A DNA stretch of 64,000 nt from Mycolicibacterium xanthum. GTDB lineage: Bacteria; Actinomycetota; Actinomycetes; Mycobacteriales; Mycobacteriaceae. Shown piece after piece: positions 1 to 8,653 of the stretch. The translations under genes and the position numbers were made by a program. Each line of letters starts with the position of its first letter. Position 1 is the stretch's first letter. Location of the stretch: NCBI RefSeq assembly GCF_019710635.1, contig NZ_JAIFZS010000013.1:1-64000 (forward strand). The letters are read 5' to 3'. The notes under the pieces were generated by a model that did no database searches, was not told the DNA's origin, and saw nothing but the letters and a program-made list of their open reading frames with translations.

Positions 1-114
1 AATCGAATCCGGACCCACCCGGCCCTCACAGAAATTCGCCGTCGACCGCAGCAGATCCGCCTGAGCAGGCGTCCGTCCCAACGTCACCCACTCATTCAAC
101 TCAACCAGCGGCGA
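1..114 (-). CDS. Possible partial reading frame at the window edge
   Basis: A minus-strand frame stays open from an in-frame stop at 115-117 to the left edge of the window and gives about 38 residues, including the segment VELNEWVTLGRTPAQADLL. I see no ATG or GTG start with a ribosome-binding site near its 5' end, and I do not recognise the family. It may be the start of a gene that continues outside the window, a remnant, or chance. The rest of the interval up to the IclR stop at 151 shows nothing else. Confidence 0.15.
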
Positions 115-150
115 TCAGCCGGTCACCGCCACGCAAAAAACACCATCCAC

Positions 151-1038
151 CTAGCCGCCCGCCTTGCGCCCGCCGATCTGGGTGGTCAGCCGGTCGGCGG
201 TGCCGATCACCTGACGGGCGTGCCGGGCGATCTCGGCGTCGGTCAGGGCCGCGCCGATCTGCAGCGACAACACCATCGCCTGACGCTGGTGGTGATCGTA
301 GACCGGGGCGGAGATCACGCTGATCTCGTGGCGGCCCCTGCCCCCGGATTCACCACGCAGATAGACGCGTTCGCCGATGTCGGAGATCATCTCGCCGAGC
401 AGCGCGCGCAGTTCGTCGGGCAGCGTGCTGGACATGCCGGCCAGCAGCGCATAGAGGCGCCTGCCGCCGGGGGTGAGTCGCTCGGCGAGATAGCCGGCGG
501 CCCGGCATTCGGCGACCACGCGGTCGAGTCGCTCGGCATCGATGCGCGACGGGATGGTCGGGGGGCGGGCCAGCCAGTCCCGCAGGGCGTCCTCGTCCCA
601 CAACACGAACATCAGGCCCACCGGCGGTGCGAACGGATAACTCTGCCCGGCCCGCAACGGCGCGCTGACCCCAGGCGGCGCGACCAGCTCGAGCAGCGTG
701 ATGCGGTCGTCGACCACCGCCGACAGCGCCGCCGTGGTGCCGGATACCGCGGCGAGCTCGCGCAGCTCTTCGCGGACGGCCGGATTGACCCGCAACGACT
801 CCTGGGCGATATGACCGAGGGCGATCAGCGACGGGCCGAGGCGGTAGGTCTTGTCGGCCGCATCGCGAACGAGGTAGCCGGATTCGGCCAGCGTGGTGAT
901 GATGCCCAGGCACGTCGGCTTGCTCTGACCGGTGCGCCTGGCCAATTCGGAGACGCCGAATCGGTCGTGCGGGTGCCGGGCCAGGAAGTCCAGCACCGCG
1001 ATGACGCGCTGCGTCGGCGGCGACGCCCGACCGCTCAT
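151..1038 (-). CDS. IclR-family transcriptional regulator
   Basis: The 295-residue protein has the IclR layout: an N-terminal winged helix-turn-helix (about residues 8-70, with the recognition segment SELARRTGQSKPTCLGI) followed by a GAF-like effector domain. IclR proteins normally bind a small carboxylic or aromatic effector and control neighbouring catabolic genes. The gene diverges from the Rv3531c-like operon, and a KstR-type operator (1072-1085) lies in the 106-bp gap, so it may itself belong to the sterol regulon. I do not recall an IclR gene at this place in M. tuberculosis. The ligand is unknown. Confidence 0.9.
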   Translation of the reverse strand: MSGRASPPTQRVIAVLDFLARHPHDRFGVSELARRTGQSKPTCLGIITTLAESGYLVRDAADKTYRLGPSLIALGHIAQESLRVNPAVREELRELAAVSGTTAALSAVVDDRITLLELVAPPGVSAPLRAGQSYPFAPPVGLMFVLWDEDALRDWLARPPTIPSRIDAERLDRVVAECRAAGYLAERLTPGGRRLYALLAGMSSTLPDELRALLGEMISDIGERVYLRGESGGRGRHEISVISAPVYDHHQRQAMVLSLQIGAALTDAEIARHARQVIGTADRLTTQIGGRKAGG

Positions 1039-1071
1039 GGCTGCTGCCCCTCCGACCGCGTTGACTCGAAC

Positions 1072-1085
1072 TAGAACGAGTTCTA
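1072..1085. promoter_or_regulatory. KstR-type operator 1
   Basis: TAGAACGAGTTCTA fits the published KstR consensus TnnAACnnGTTnnA. The symmetry extends to 8-bp perfect arms at 1070-1087. It lies between the divergent IclR gene and the Rv3531c-like gene. A TAGTCT -10-like hexamer (1084-1089) overlaps its right edge on the plus strand, so bound repressor would block that promoter. Confidence 0.8.
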
Positions 1086-1144
1086 GTCTCGGACCAGAAC
1101 TCTACCGATCCGGTCCAATATTGAACCGTGGAGGCATCCGCCGC

Positions 1145-2272
1145 ATGTATTCCCAGCCGCTGGCCGACGCGATCGCCGAGGCCGAGGGCCTCGTCGCGGC
1201 CGCGCCGTTCATCGAGTCCGAAGCCGATCTGCTCGAGGGTCTGCAGTACCTCGCCGGGTGCATCGCGGCATGCACGCACCTGGCCTTCGACTACGACCGT
1301 GACCATCCGTTCATGCAGTCGGGCACCGGGCCGTTCACCAAGATGGGCCTGGATAACCCGGACACCCTGTACTTCGGCACCCGGGTCCAGCCGGGCCACG
1401 AATACGTCGTCACCGGGGTTCGCGGCACCACGACCGACCTGAGCTTCCAGATGCTCGGCGGTGAGTACACCGACGACAATGTGCCGGTCAGTCAGGCCGC
1501 GTTCGACGACCGCGAGCTCGCCATCGCCGCCGACGGGTCGTTCGAGTGGCGGATCACGCCGAACAGCCCGTCGCAGCTGCTCGTCCGTGAGGTCTACAAC
1601 GACTGGTCGGCCCGGCGCGGCTTCATCAGCATCGCGCGAACCGACACGGCGGGAACCGCGCCGCCACCGCTGAGCAGAGAACTCGTCGAGAAGCGCTATG
1701 CCGTCGCCGCCAGGCAACTCGTACAGCGGGTGAAGACCTGGCTGCAGTTCCCGCAGTGGTTCTATAACAACCTGCCGGTGAACACGATGGTCGCGCCGCG
1801 GCTCACCCCGGGCGGTCTGGCGACTCAGTACAGTTCGGTCGGGCACTTCGACCTGGCCCCCGAACAGGCCATGGTCATCACCGTCCCGGTCTCCGACGCG
1901 CCCTACATGGGTTTCCAGCTGGGTAGCCTGTGGTACATCTCCCTGGACTACATCAACCACCAGACGTCGCTGAACGGCACTCAGGCGCAGGCGGATCCGG
2001 ACGGCAAGATCAGGATCGTCGTCTCCGAGCTCAATCCCGGCGTCACCAATTGGTGCGAGGCGCTCGGACACCGCAAGGGTTATCTGCAGTTCCGGTGGCA
2101 GCGGCTGTCCCGCGAGATGACCGAGGCCGACGGCCCTACAGTCGACGTGGTCGACATCGACAAGGTGGCCGCGGCGCTGCCGTACCACGACTCCAACAAG
2201 ATCTCCGAACAGCACTGGCGGGATCGAATCGCGCTGCGCCAGAAACAGATCGCAGACAGGATGGTGGGTTGA
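1145..2272 (+). CDS. Rv3531c-like conserved protein of the sterol regulon
   Basis: The 375-residue soluble protein resembles M. tuberculosis Rv3531c in length and in context, followed by an SDR and a sulfotransferase-like gene. I assign no enzymatic activity. The sequence has no signal peptide or membrane segment and is rich in aromatic residues (for example WLQFPQWFYNNL). The ATG at 1145 is chosen because it has a GGAGG about 11 bases upstream and begins the conserved-looking part; the frame itself is open further upstream. It is the first gene of a tightly packed three-gene operon behind KstR operator 1. A DUF1214-like identity is possible but not established here. Confidence 0.75.
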   Translation: MYSQPLADAIAEAEGLVAAAPFIESEADLLEGLQYLAGCIAACTHLAFDYDRDHPFMQSGTGPFTKMGLDNPDTLYFGTRVQPGHEYVVTGVRGTTTDLSFQMLGGEYTDDNVPVSQAAFDDRELAIAADGSFEWRITPNSPSQLLVREVYNDWSARRGFISIARTDTAGTAPPPLSRELVEKRYAVAARQLVQRVKTWLQFPQWFYNNLPVNTMVAPRLTPGGLATQYSSVGHFDLAPEQAMVITVPVSDAPYMGFQLGSLWYISLDYINHQTSLNGTQAQADPDGKIRIVVSELNPGVTNWCEALGHRKGYLQFRWQRLSREMTEADGPTVDVVDIDKVAAALPYHDSNKISEQHWRDRIALRQKQIADRMVG

Positions 2273-3058
2273 GTGATGAACGGACTGCTCGAGGGCAAGG
2301 TCGTGGTCATCAGCGGTGTCGGCCCGGCGCTGGGGACGACACTGGCGCGCCGGTGCGCGCAGGCGGGCGCCGACCTGGTGTTGGCCGCGCGAACGGTCGA
2401 GCGGCTCGACGACGTGGCCAAGCAGGTCACCGACATGGGCCGTCGCGCGGTATCGGTCGGCACCGACATCACCGATCAGGCGCAGGTCGACAACCTGGTC
2501 CAGGAGGCGATGACGGCCTACGGCAAGGTCGATGTGTTGATCAACAACGCGTTCCGGGTTCCGTCGATGAAGCCGTTGGCCGACACCACCTTCGAACACA
2601 TGCGGGAGGCGATCGAGCTGACGGTGTTCGGTGCCCTGCGGCTGATCCAGGGATTCACGCCGGCACTGGCCGCGGCCAACGGATCGGTGGTCAACGTGAA
2701 CTCGATGGTGGTCCGGCACTCGCAGGCCAAGTACGGCGCCTACAAGATGGCCAAGTCCGCCCTGCTGGCGATGTCGCAGTCCCTGGCCACCGAGCTCGGC
2801 GAACAGGGTATCCGGGTGAACTCCGTTCTGCCCGGCTATATCTGGGGTGGAACGCTGGAGAGTTACTTCACCCACCAGGCCGGCAAGTACGGCACCACCG
2901 TCGACGAGATCTACCGGGCCACCGCGGCAGCGTCGGACCTCAAGCGGCTGCCCACCGAGGACGAGGTGGCCTCGGCGATCCTGTTCATGGCCAGCGACCT
3001 GTCCAGCGGCATCACCGGCCAGGCGCTGGACGTCAACTGCGGGGAGTACAAGGCCTGA
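2273..3058 (+). CDS. Short-chain dehydrogenase/reductase, Rv3530c-like
   Basis: A 261-residue classical SDR. The dinucleotide-binding glycine motif is SGVGPALG near residue 15, the NNA motif is in LINNA, and the catalytic Ser and YxxxK are in NSMVVRHSQAKYGAYKMAK. SDRs oxidise or reduce hydroxyl/keto groups with NAD(P)(H); a steroid or steroid acyl-CoA substrate is inferred only from its place in the KstR operon. It starts directly after the upstream stop (GTG 2273 or ATG 2276), and its TGA shares a base with the next ATG, so translation is probably coupled. It corresponds to M. tuberculosis Rv3530c by order. Confidence 0.85.
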   Translation: MMNGLLEGKVVVISGVGPALGTTLARRCAQAGADLVLAARTVERLDDVAKQVTDMGRRAVSVGTDITDQAQVDNLVQEAMTAYGKVDVLINNAFRVPSMKPLADTTFEHMREAIELTVFGALRLIQGFTPALAAANGSVVNVNSMVVRHSQAKYGAYKMAKSALLAMSQSLATELGEQGIRVNSVLPGYIWGGTLESYFTHQAGKYGTTVDEIYRATAAASDLKRLPTEDEVASAILFMASDLSSGITGQALDVNCGEYKA

Positions 3059-4203
3059 TGTCCGCCCGGACGAACGTGGGCACCGTCGAGGACCTGCATG
3101 ACTCGGCGACCAAGGCCTGCGGCCTTGACGACTTCGGAACCGACGACGACAACTATCGTGAGGCGCTCGCGGTGTTGCTCGACTCCTATGCCCGCGACGC
3201 CGATCTCACCGAGTTCGGTAGCAAGATGCAACGGTTCTTCGTCCGCAACGCGCTGGTCGCACGGCTGGTCTCGGAAGCGGCGTTTCGGCAGCATCCCGAG
3301 CACGCCGGGGTGTCGATCGAGCGGCCGATCTTCGTCACCGGCCTGCCGCGGACCGGCACCACGGCGTTGCACCGGTTGCTGGCCGCCGATCCCCGCCATC
3401 AGGGGCTGGAGCTGTGGCTTGCGGAGTTCCCACAACCACGGCCACCGCGCGAGACCTGGTCGCAGAACCCGGTGTTCGCCCAGTTGGACGCTCAGTTCAC
3501 CAAGGCGCACAACGAGAACCCGGACTACACCGGCCTGCACTACATGACCGCCGAAGAGGTCGAGGAGTGCTGGCAGCTGTTGCGCCAGTCACTGCACTCG
3601 GTGTCCTATGAGACGCTGGCCCACGTACCCACGTACTCGCAGTGGCTGGCCAGGCAGGACTGGACCCGGCCGTATCGGCGGCACCGGCGCAACCTGCAGT
3701 TGATCGGGCTCAATGACACCGACAAGCGCTGGGTGCTCAAGAACCCCAGCCATTTGTTCGCACTGGATGCGTTGTTGGCGACCTACCCCGACGCTTTGGT
3801 GATCCAGTGCCACCGTCCGGCCGAGACCATCATGGCGTCGATGTGCTCGCTCGCCCAGCACACCACCGAGGGCTGGTCCAACGTGTTCGTCGGCGAGACG
3901 ATCGGCGCGGATTCGCTGGAGACCTGGTCGCGCGGGCTGGAACGGTTCAATGCCGCGCGCGCACAACAGAACCCGGCGCAGTTCTACGACATGGACTACT
4001 TCGATTTCATCGCCGACCCGGTAGCGACCGTGGAGGCGATATACCGTCACTTCGGTATCGAGACCACCGGTGAGGCCCGTGCGGCGATGCAGGCCAGCCA
4101 TGAGGCGAGCAAGCAGGGCCCACGCGCGCCGAAGCACACGTATTCGCTGGCCGACTACGGCCTGACCGACCAGCAGGTCGCCGACCGGTTCAAGGGGCTC
4201 TGA
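3058..4203 (+). CDS. Sulfotransferase-fold protein, Rv3529c-like
   Basis: The 381-residue protein carries a P-loop-like 5'-phosphosulfate-binding motif, PIFVTGLPRTGTTALHRLL (about residue 98), followed by helical segments typical of bacterial sulfotransferase-family proteins. A later segment, VIQCHRPAETIMASMCSL, looks like the 3'-phosphate-binding Arg/Ser region. It would transfer sulfate from PAPS, but the acceptor is unknown and the family includes proteins with no demonstrated activity. The ATG overlaps the SDR stop by one base. It is the last gene of the operon driven from KstR operator 1. Confidence 0.8.
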   Translation: MSARTNVGTVEDLHDSATKACGLDDFGTDDDNYREALAVLLDSYARDADLTEFGSKMQRFFVRNALVARLVSEAAFRQHPEHAGVSIERPIFVTGLPRTGTTALHRLLAADPRHQGLELWLAEFPQPRPPRETWSQNPVFAQLDAQFTKAHNENPDYTGLHYMTAEEVEECWQLLRQSLHSVSYETLAHVPTYSQWLARQDWTRPYRRHRRNLQLIGLNDTDKRWVLKNPSHLFALDALLATYPDALVIQCHRPAETIMASMCSLAQHTTEGWSNVFVGETIGADSLETWSRGLERFNAARAQQNPAQFYDMDYFDFIADPVATVEAIYRHFGIETTGEARAAMQASHEASKQGPRAPKHTYSLADYGLTDQQVADRFKGL

Positions 4204-4318
4204 CGCCCGTTCGGGGGCATCCGGTTCCGCCGTCGTGCCTCACGTCCGGCGGTCATGTGCAACGCTGAGTACATGGGCCGAATCGATGCCCGATTGGTCG
4301 GCGTGGGCGGGCCAGACG

Positions 4319-4864
4319 ATGGCTGATCGACCGTCGGTACAGGTGTTATCCGGGCCGGTCGCGGTCACCAGCCTGTTGGTCGGCCTGTTCACCTGGCCGC
4401 TGGCATTCAACCTGGGGGCCTACGGGACGGTGTTCTACGACGACGTCTTTGCTCTGGTGGTGTCGTCTTCGATCCTGGTGGTTCTCACCGTCGTCTACCG
4501 ACCGTTCGGCAGAATGGGGAATTGGGTGACCGCGCTGGCCCTGTCCGGTCCGCTCGCCTGGCTCGTCGTCGCGTTGTTGGTGAACGGGTCGGCCAGTGGT
4601 GCGCTGGACCGGCCGGTCTTCGCGTGGGCGGCCGCGCTGATCATCGTGGTGTCGGTGCCGCTGACGTTGCGCTTGCTGTTCGAGTTGTTCTATCCGGAGA
4701 TGACCTCGCCGGCCCGGCATCGGCAGCGTCTGGGCATTGTGGCGCTGGTGGCCGCGGTGGCGCTGGTCGGATTCCTCGTCGGCAGCAACAACGACCGCGT
4801 GATGAGGTGCTCGGATTTCACGATCGCCGGCTCCGATGTCCCGGACAACTGCAAGGGCGACTGA
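4319..4864 (+). CDS. Hypothetical multi-pass membrane protein
   Basis: About 181 residues with four or five hydrophobic segments (beginning VAVTSLLVGLFTWPLAFNLG, then a helix near VFALVVSSSILVVLTVVY, two in the middle and a C-terminal one), followed by a polar tail with two cysteines (MRCSDFTIAGSDVPDNCKGD). The tail cysteines could form a disulfide outside the membrane. I chose the ATG at 4319 because it directly precedes the first hydrophobic stretch; the frame is open back to 4235. No function is recognised. It is convergent with the Rv3527-like gene and may be expressed independently of the sterol operon. Confidence 0.6.
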   Translation: MADRPSVQVLSGPVAVTSLLVGLFTWPLAFNLGAYGTVFYDDVFALVVSSSILVVLTVVYRPFGRMGNWVTALALSGPLAWLVVALLVNGSASGALDRPVFAWAAALIIVVSVPLTLRLLFELFYPEMTSPARHRQRLGIVALVAAVALVGFLVGSNNDRVMRCSDFTIAGSDVPDNCKGD

Positions 4865-4876
4865 CCGCCGGACGCG

Positions 4877-5326
4877 TCAGCCGTCGCCGGGTGCCGGAGC
4901 GTTGGAGTACTCCTCGAGGCAACCCTCGGCCACTGCGTGGCGGATGCTGTCGGTCAGCCGGGGACACGACCGCGCGCGGGCCGGATCGCCACCGGATTCC
5001 CGGATCTCGGCGAAGTAGACACATCGCTGCGTGGCCTCGGTACTCCACTGCACCGACGTGTGTGCCGGTCCGAGTTTCTTGACCTGCACGGTGACGTGGC
5101 AGTGCCGACAGTCGACCGCTGCCAGTCCCGCGGTGAGGTAGCGCTCGCGATCCTGGCGGGTGCTCTCGTGCACCGCGGCCGCCCGATCCGGATTCGATGC
5201 GAAATCCGGTGCCTTGCGCCAGGATCCGGGCACGTCGGGACCTGGAGCGTGGTGATGGTCAGCGGCGTCGTGCCCGCCGTGCAGCTGGACCATCGACCGG
5301 GCGATCCGGTCCACGTCGGGTTTCAT
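4877..5326 (-). CDS. Rv3527-like small conserved protein after kshA
   Basis: A 149-residue polar protein. Its cysteine/histidine pattern includes DCRHCHVTV and separate Cys residues near CVYF, SCPR and EGC, which suggests metal or cluster binding, but I know of no assigned role. It is the size of M. tuberculosis Rv3527, the neighbour of kshA. Its ATG overlaps the kshA stop by four bases (ATGA), so it is translated with kshA from the KstR-controlled minus-strand transcript. The larger frame upstream on this strand is antisense-type shadow inside kshA. Confidence 0.75.
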   Translation of the reverse strand: MKPDVDRIARSMVQLHGGHDAADHHHAPGPDVPGSWRKAPDFASNPDRAAAVHESTRQDRERYLTAGLAAVDCRHCHVTVQVKKLGPAHTSVQWSTEATQRCVYFAEIRESGGDPARARSCPRLTDSIRHAVAEGCLEEYSNAPAPGDG

Positions 5327-6468
5327 GTCGCCTGCGTTTCGGCCGCGGCGCGGGCCTTCAGGTTCTCCTCGACCTCGACATGCCACTTCTCGTTGGCGGC
5401 CGTGGTGTCGACCTCCATCTCGAAGCGGTCGGTCATCTCCGGCGTCACGTCGGCCACATCGACGTAGAACTGCTGGTACCAGCGTCGCATCTGGTAGACC
5501 GCGCCGTCCTCCTCGACCAGCAGCGGATTGTCGATGCGGGTCTTGTGCTTCCAGATCTCCACGTCCTGCAGGAAGCCCTTGCTGACACCGTCGGTGAACG
5601 CGTCGGCCAGTTTCTGGGTGGTGGCGTCGTCGAGCCCCTTGGGCTTGTCGACGATGACACCCCACTGCAGCACGAACGAGTCCTGGGTGACCGGGTAGTG
5701 GCAGTTGATCAGGATCGACTCGGACTTGAAATCGCCGTACTTGTTGTGCAGCCAGTTGATCATGAACGACGGCCCGAAATAGCTGGCCTCCGAATCCAGC
5801 GATGCGTCGCCGTAGGCGGTACCCATGTCGTCGATGTCGGGCCGACCGACGTTGTGCAGGTACTGCGACGCGATGTGGCCCTCGAAGACGTTCTTGAAGT
5901 AGGTCGGCAGGCCGAAGTGGATGTAGAAGAAGTGCGCCATGTCGGTGACGTTGTCGATGATCTCGCGGCAGTTGGAGCCCTCGATCAGCAGCGTGTGCCA
6001 CTTCCAGTCGGTCCATTCACCGCTGGCCCACTCCGGGATCTCCGGGATGCGGACCTCGGGCTGCGGCGGGTTGCCCTCGTGGTCGTGCCAGACGAACAGC
6101 AGACCGCCGCGCACGTCGGTGTGCCAGGCGCGGGTGCGGGCCAGTCGGGGGGTGCGCTTGGCGTATGGCACCAGCTTGCATTTGCCGTCGCCGCCCCAGC
6201 GCCAGTCGTGGAACGGGCAGGCGACCTCGTCACCCTTGATCGTGCCCTGGGCGAGGTTGCCGCCCATGTGCCGGCAGTACCCGTCCAGGACCTTCAGCTC
6301 GCCGTGGGAGTCGGCGAACACGACGAGCATGGTGCCGAACGCCTCCACGGCGTGCGGCTTGCCGTCCCGGTAGTTCTTCACCGGCCCCAGGCAGTGCCAT
6401 CCCCTGGCATACCGGTCGGGCAGGGTGCCGGTGTCGATCTCGCGAACGCCTGCGACTTCGGTGCTCAC
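5323..6468 (-). CDS. kshA: 3-ketosteroid 9-alpha-hydroxylase, oxygenase component KshA
   Basis: A Rieske non-haem iron oxygenase that, with reductase KshB, hydroxylates C9 of androstadienedione-type steroids and opens the B ring. The Rieske ligands are visible as CRH...CPFH in CRHMGGNL and VACPFHDWRW, and the mononuclear iron motif as D..H....H in NVTDMAHFFYIHFG. The sequence closely follows what I remember of M. tuberculosis KshA (Rv3526). I favour the GTG at 6468 (GGGAGG six bases upstream; product begins STEVAGVREID) over the ATG at 6486. KstR operator 2 lies just upstream and the Rv3527-like gene overlaps its stop. Confidence 0.93.
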   Translation of the reverse strand: MSTEVAGVREIDTGTLPDRYARGWHCLGPVKNYRDGKPHAVEAFGTMLVVFADSHGELKVLDGYCRHMGGNLAQGTIKGDEVACPFHDWRWGGDGKCKLVPYAKRTPRLARTRAWHTDVRGGLLFVWHDHEGNPPQPEVRIPEIPEWASGEWTDWKWHTLLIEGSNCREIIDNVTDMAHFFYIHFGLPTYFKNVFEGHIASQYLHNVGRPDIDDMGTAYGDASLDSEASYFGPSFMINWLHNKYGDFKSESILINCHYPVTQDSFVLQWGVIVDKPKGLDDATTQKLADAFTDGVSKGFLQDVEIWKHKTRIDNPLLVEEDGAVYQMRRWYQQFYVDVADVTPEMTDRFEMEVDTTAANEKWHVEVEENLKARAAAETQAT

Positions 6469-6496
6469 CTCGGGCCTCCCAGTCATTTCCTCGAAT

Positions 6497-6510
6497 TAGA
6501 ACACGTTACA
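6497..6510. promoter_or_regulatory. KstR-type operator 2
   Basis: TAGAACACGTTACA fits TnnAACnnGTTnnA. It sits about 11-29 bp upstream of the alternative kshA starts on the minus strand, where a bound repressor would cover the promoter. The divergent MFS gene on the other side starts 103 bp away and has its own, different palindrome. Confidence 0.8.
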
Positions 6511-6602
6511 GTTTTTCGCCGGGCGAGCGCAATCCGATGGGCGTTCACCTGCGGAGAAAGTGACGAAAGACCCTCACTCGCCGCTGACCCACGCCCCTTA
6601 TA

Positions 6603-6623
6603 TAGTGAACAGTATGTTCACTA
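6603..6623. promoter_or_regulatory. Perfect palindromic operator over the MFS start codon
   Basis: TAGTGAACA and TGTTCACTA are perfect inverted 9-bp arms around a 3-bp centre. The palindrome overlaps a TATAGT -10-like hexamer (6601-6606) and covers the ATG at 6614, so a bound protein would block initiation. The size is typical of TetR-family sites, and the second gene of the same operon encodes a TetR regulator, so autoregulation is the simplest reading. It does not match the KstR consensus. Confidence 0.75.
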
Positions 6624-7852
6624 ATTCTGCCGTTCTCCCGCTGCCCTCGGCCGGTGTCGTGGCCGGCCGGCGACCGCGGGCATGGCTGGCGGTCGCCGTG
6701 GCCACGTTCGCCGTCGCGTGGGGCGGCAACGAGTTCACCCCGCTGCTGGTGATGTACCGGGGTCGCGACGGCTTCTCTGCACTGACCGTGGACCTGCTGC
6801 TGTTCGCCTACGTGTTCGGCATCGTGCCCGCCCTGTTGATCGGCGGGCCGCTGTCGGACCGATTCGGCCGCCGCCCGTTGATGCTGCCGGCCCCGCTGCT
6901 GGCAGCGGTGGGCTCGCTGGTGCTGGCCCTCGGTGGGAACTCGGCGCTGGTGCTGGGGGTCGGCCGGGTGTTCAGCGGAATCGCGCTCGGGCTGGCGATG
7001 GCGGTCGGAGGCAGCTGGATCAAGGAGTTGTCCAGCCCGCCGTGGGACGAGGGCGGCGCCGGTGCTCGACGTGCGGCGATGAGCCTGACCGCCGGGTTCG
7101 GGTTGGGGGCCGGAGCAGCCGGGGTGCTGGCCCAGTGGGCGCCCGCACCCACGACCTTGTCGTACGCGGTGAACATCGCGGTGGCGCTGGCGGCGACCCT
7201 GCTGCTGGTGGCCGCACCTGAGACCCGGGCGCGCGACGACTCCGGCAGGCCGTGGTGGGCCGACCTGGCCGTGCCGGCCGGGACGCGGCGGCGCTTCCTG
7301 CTGGTGGTCCTGCCCGTCGCGCCGTGGGTGTTCGGCGCCGCGGCCTCGGCCTACGCGGTGTTGCCCGCGCTGATGACCGAACGCGCAGCGGGGGCGCCGA
7401 TCGCGTTCTCCGCCCTGCTGTGCGTGGTGACGCTCGGGGTGGGCTTCACGGTGCAGCACCTTGCCCGCCGACTCGGCGGGGGGCTGCGGCCGGTCGTCAC
7501 TGCGCTGATGCTGCTGATCGCCGGGATGGCGATCGCGGCGTGGGCAGCGGTCGCGCTGACGATCTTCTCCGCACTGGTCGCGGCCGCTGCGCTCGGAGCG
7601 GGGTACGGCATGGCGATGCTGGCCGGCCTGCAGGAGATCCAGCGCATCGCAGGCCCCGACGACCTCGCCGGGCTGACCGCGGTGTTCTACAGCGTCAGCT
7701 ATCTCGGCTTCGCCGTTCCCGCCGCGTTGGCGTTCCTGTCGCAGCGCGTGCCGGGGTTGCTGAGCTATCCGGTGATGTTCGGCGCAGGATCACTGGCCGC
7801 GCTCGGATGCCTGACCGTGGTCGCGTTGGGGGCGCGCAGGTCGCGGCCATAA
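6614..7852 (+). CDS. MFS transporter
   Basis: The 412-residue protein has about 12 hydrophobic helices. The MFS signature between helices 2 and 3 reads GGPLSDRFGRRPLM. Major facilitator proteins exchange or export small molecules using the proton gradient; the substrate cannot be read from the sequence. I chose the ATG at 6614 because it lies at the expected transcription start (TATAGT six to seven bases upstream) inside the palindromic operator; longer starts would add residues with no ribosome-binding site. The TetR gene follows after 9 bp, which suggests a drug- or metabolite-inducible efflux pair. Confidence 0.85.
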   Translation: MFTNSAVLPLPSAGVVAGRRPRAWLAVAVATFAVAWGGNEFTPLLVMYRGRDGFSALTVDLLLFAYVFGIVPALLIGGPLSDRFGRRPLMLPAPLLAAVGSLVLALGGNSALVLGVGRVFSGIALGLAMAVGGSWIKELSSPPWDEGGAGARRAAMSLTAGFGLGAGAAGVLAQWAPAPTTLSYAVNIAVALAATLLLVAAPETRARDDSGRPWWADLAVPAGTRRRFLLVVLPVAPWVFGAAASAYAVLPALMTERAAGAPIAFSALLCVVTLGVGFTVQHLARRLGGGLRPVVTALMLLIAGMAIAAWAAVALTIFSALVAAAALGAGYGMAMLAGLQEIQRIAGPDDLAGLTAVFYSVSYLGFAVPAALAFLSQRVPGLLSYPVMFGAGSLAALGCLTVVALGARRSRP

Positions 7853-7861
7853 GCTGGCCGG

Positions 7862-8476
7862 GTGGGCGGCACCCAACGGACCTCACGTCGCGGGCGCCCG
7901 CGCAGCGAGGCGGTGCGCGGGCGTGTGCTGGGGGCCGCTGCGGAGCTGGCGCTCGAGGGCGGGCCCGGTGCCGCGACGGTGGAGGCCATCGCCAAACGCG
8001 CCGAGGTCAGCCGCACCACGATCTACCGCTGGTGGCCGTCGGCGGCGGCGATCGTGCTCGAAGGTCTGCTGGAGTCGGTCCGGGAATCGATCGTGCGCCC
8101 GACGGGCAGCACCACCGTGCAGGCGCTCGTGCACCACGTCGGTGCCCTGTTCGCCATCCTCGCGGACCCGGCCACCGGGCCGTTGCTGCGCAACGCGATC
8201 GCCGCGTCGGCCTCGGATCCGGCGATCGAACGGGCGCTGCTGGAGCAGTGGATCGGCCCCCGCCGCGAAGCCGTCGCGACCACGCTGCGCGCGGCGGTAC
8301 GCGCCGGTGAACTGCCCGCCGACACCGATGTCCGGGTTGCGGTCGACGCGCTGGTGTCCCCGCCCTACTACCGGTTGATGTTCGGCATGGCACCGCTGGA
8401 CGATGCCGCCATCGCCGCCCTGGTGCACACCGTGTGGCGCGGGTGCCGAACCGATCAAGAGGGCGGTGGTTCGTAG
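7862..8476 (+). CDS. TetR-family transcriptional regulator
   Basis: A 204-residue TetR protein. The N-terminal helix-turn-helix is clear (VEAIAKRAEVSRTTIYRWW, about residues 40-58) after a basic RRGRPRS leader, and a C-terminal ligand-binding domain follows. The GTG start is 9 bp after the MFS stop. It is the probable repressor of the MFS/TetR operon through the 6603-6623 palindrome. The inducer is unknown. It is not KstR: nothing beyond the fold matches, and the site differs. Confidence 0.88.
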   Translation: MGGTQRTSRRGRPRSEAVRGRVLGAAAELALEGGPGAATVEAIAKRAEVSRTTIYRWWPSAAAIVLEGLLESVRESIVRPTGSTTVQALVHHVGALFAILADPATGPLLRNAIAASASDPAIERALLEQWIGPRREAVATTLRAAVRAGELPADTDVRVAVDALVSPPYYRLMFGMAPLDDAAIAALVHTVWRGCRTDQEGGGS

Positions 8477-8564
8477 GTCGCGGCCAGCCAGGCTGGGTGC
8501 CGGCGTTCGCGTTCTGCGTTGATCTCGAGACCGCTCCGGTGCAGAACGATTTGATCAGGTGATG

Positions 8565-8653
8565 GGCACCGACTGGCTGAAGAACATTTCAGGGAGCGCT
8601 CTTGAACAGCATAAACGTCTGTCGGCGTGCTCCCCCGAGAATAGACTTCGGCC
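8565..8653 (+). promoter_or_regulatory. Duplicated leaderless promoter, copy 1
   Basis: This stretch matches the region before the second cyclase gene (shared blocks include gcaccgact, gctgaagaac, cagcataaacg and tagacttcgg). It ends in TAGACT (8642-8647), six bases and the GTG start, the spacing of a mycobacterial leaderless transcript. The preceding bases 8477-8564 show nothing further. Confidence 0.65.

Noticed and set aside
350..2875. An 841-codon open frame on the minus strand
   Set aside because: It crosses the real IclR gene and two plus-strand genes, its translation is Arg/His/Gln-rich noise with no family motif, and the overlapping genes have clear domains. Long antisense frames are expected at this GC content.
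5197..6624. A 475-codon plus-strand frame opposite kshA
   Set aside because: It is the reverse complement of a strongly conserved Rieske oxygenase and shows only low-complexity Val/Asp/Arg composition. The same holds for the long frames opposite ltp3, fadE26 and otsA.
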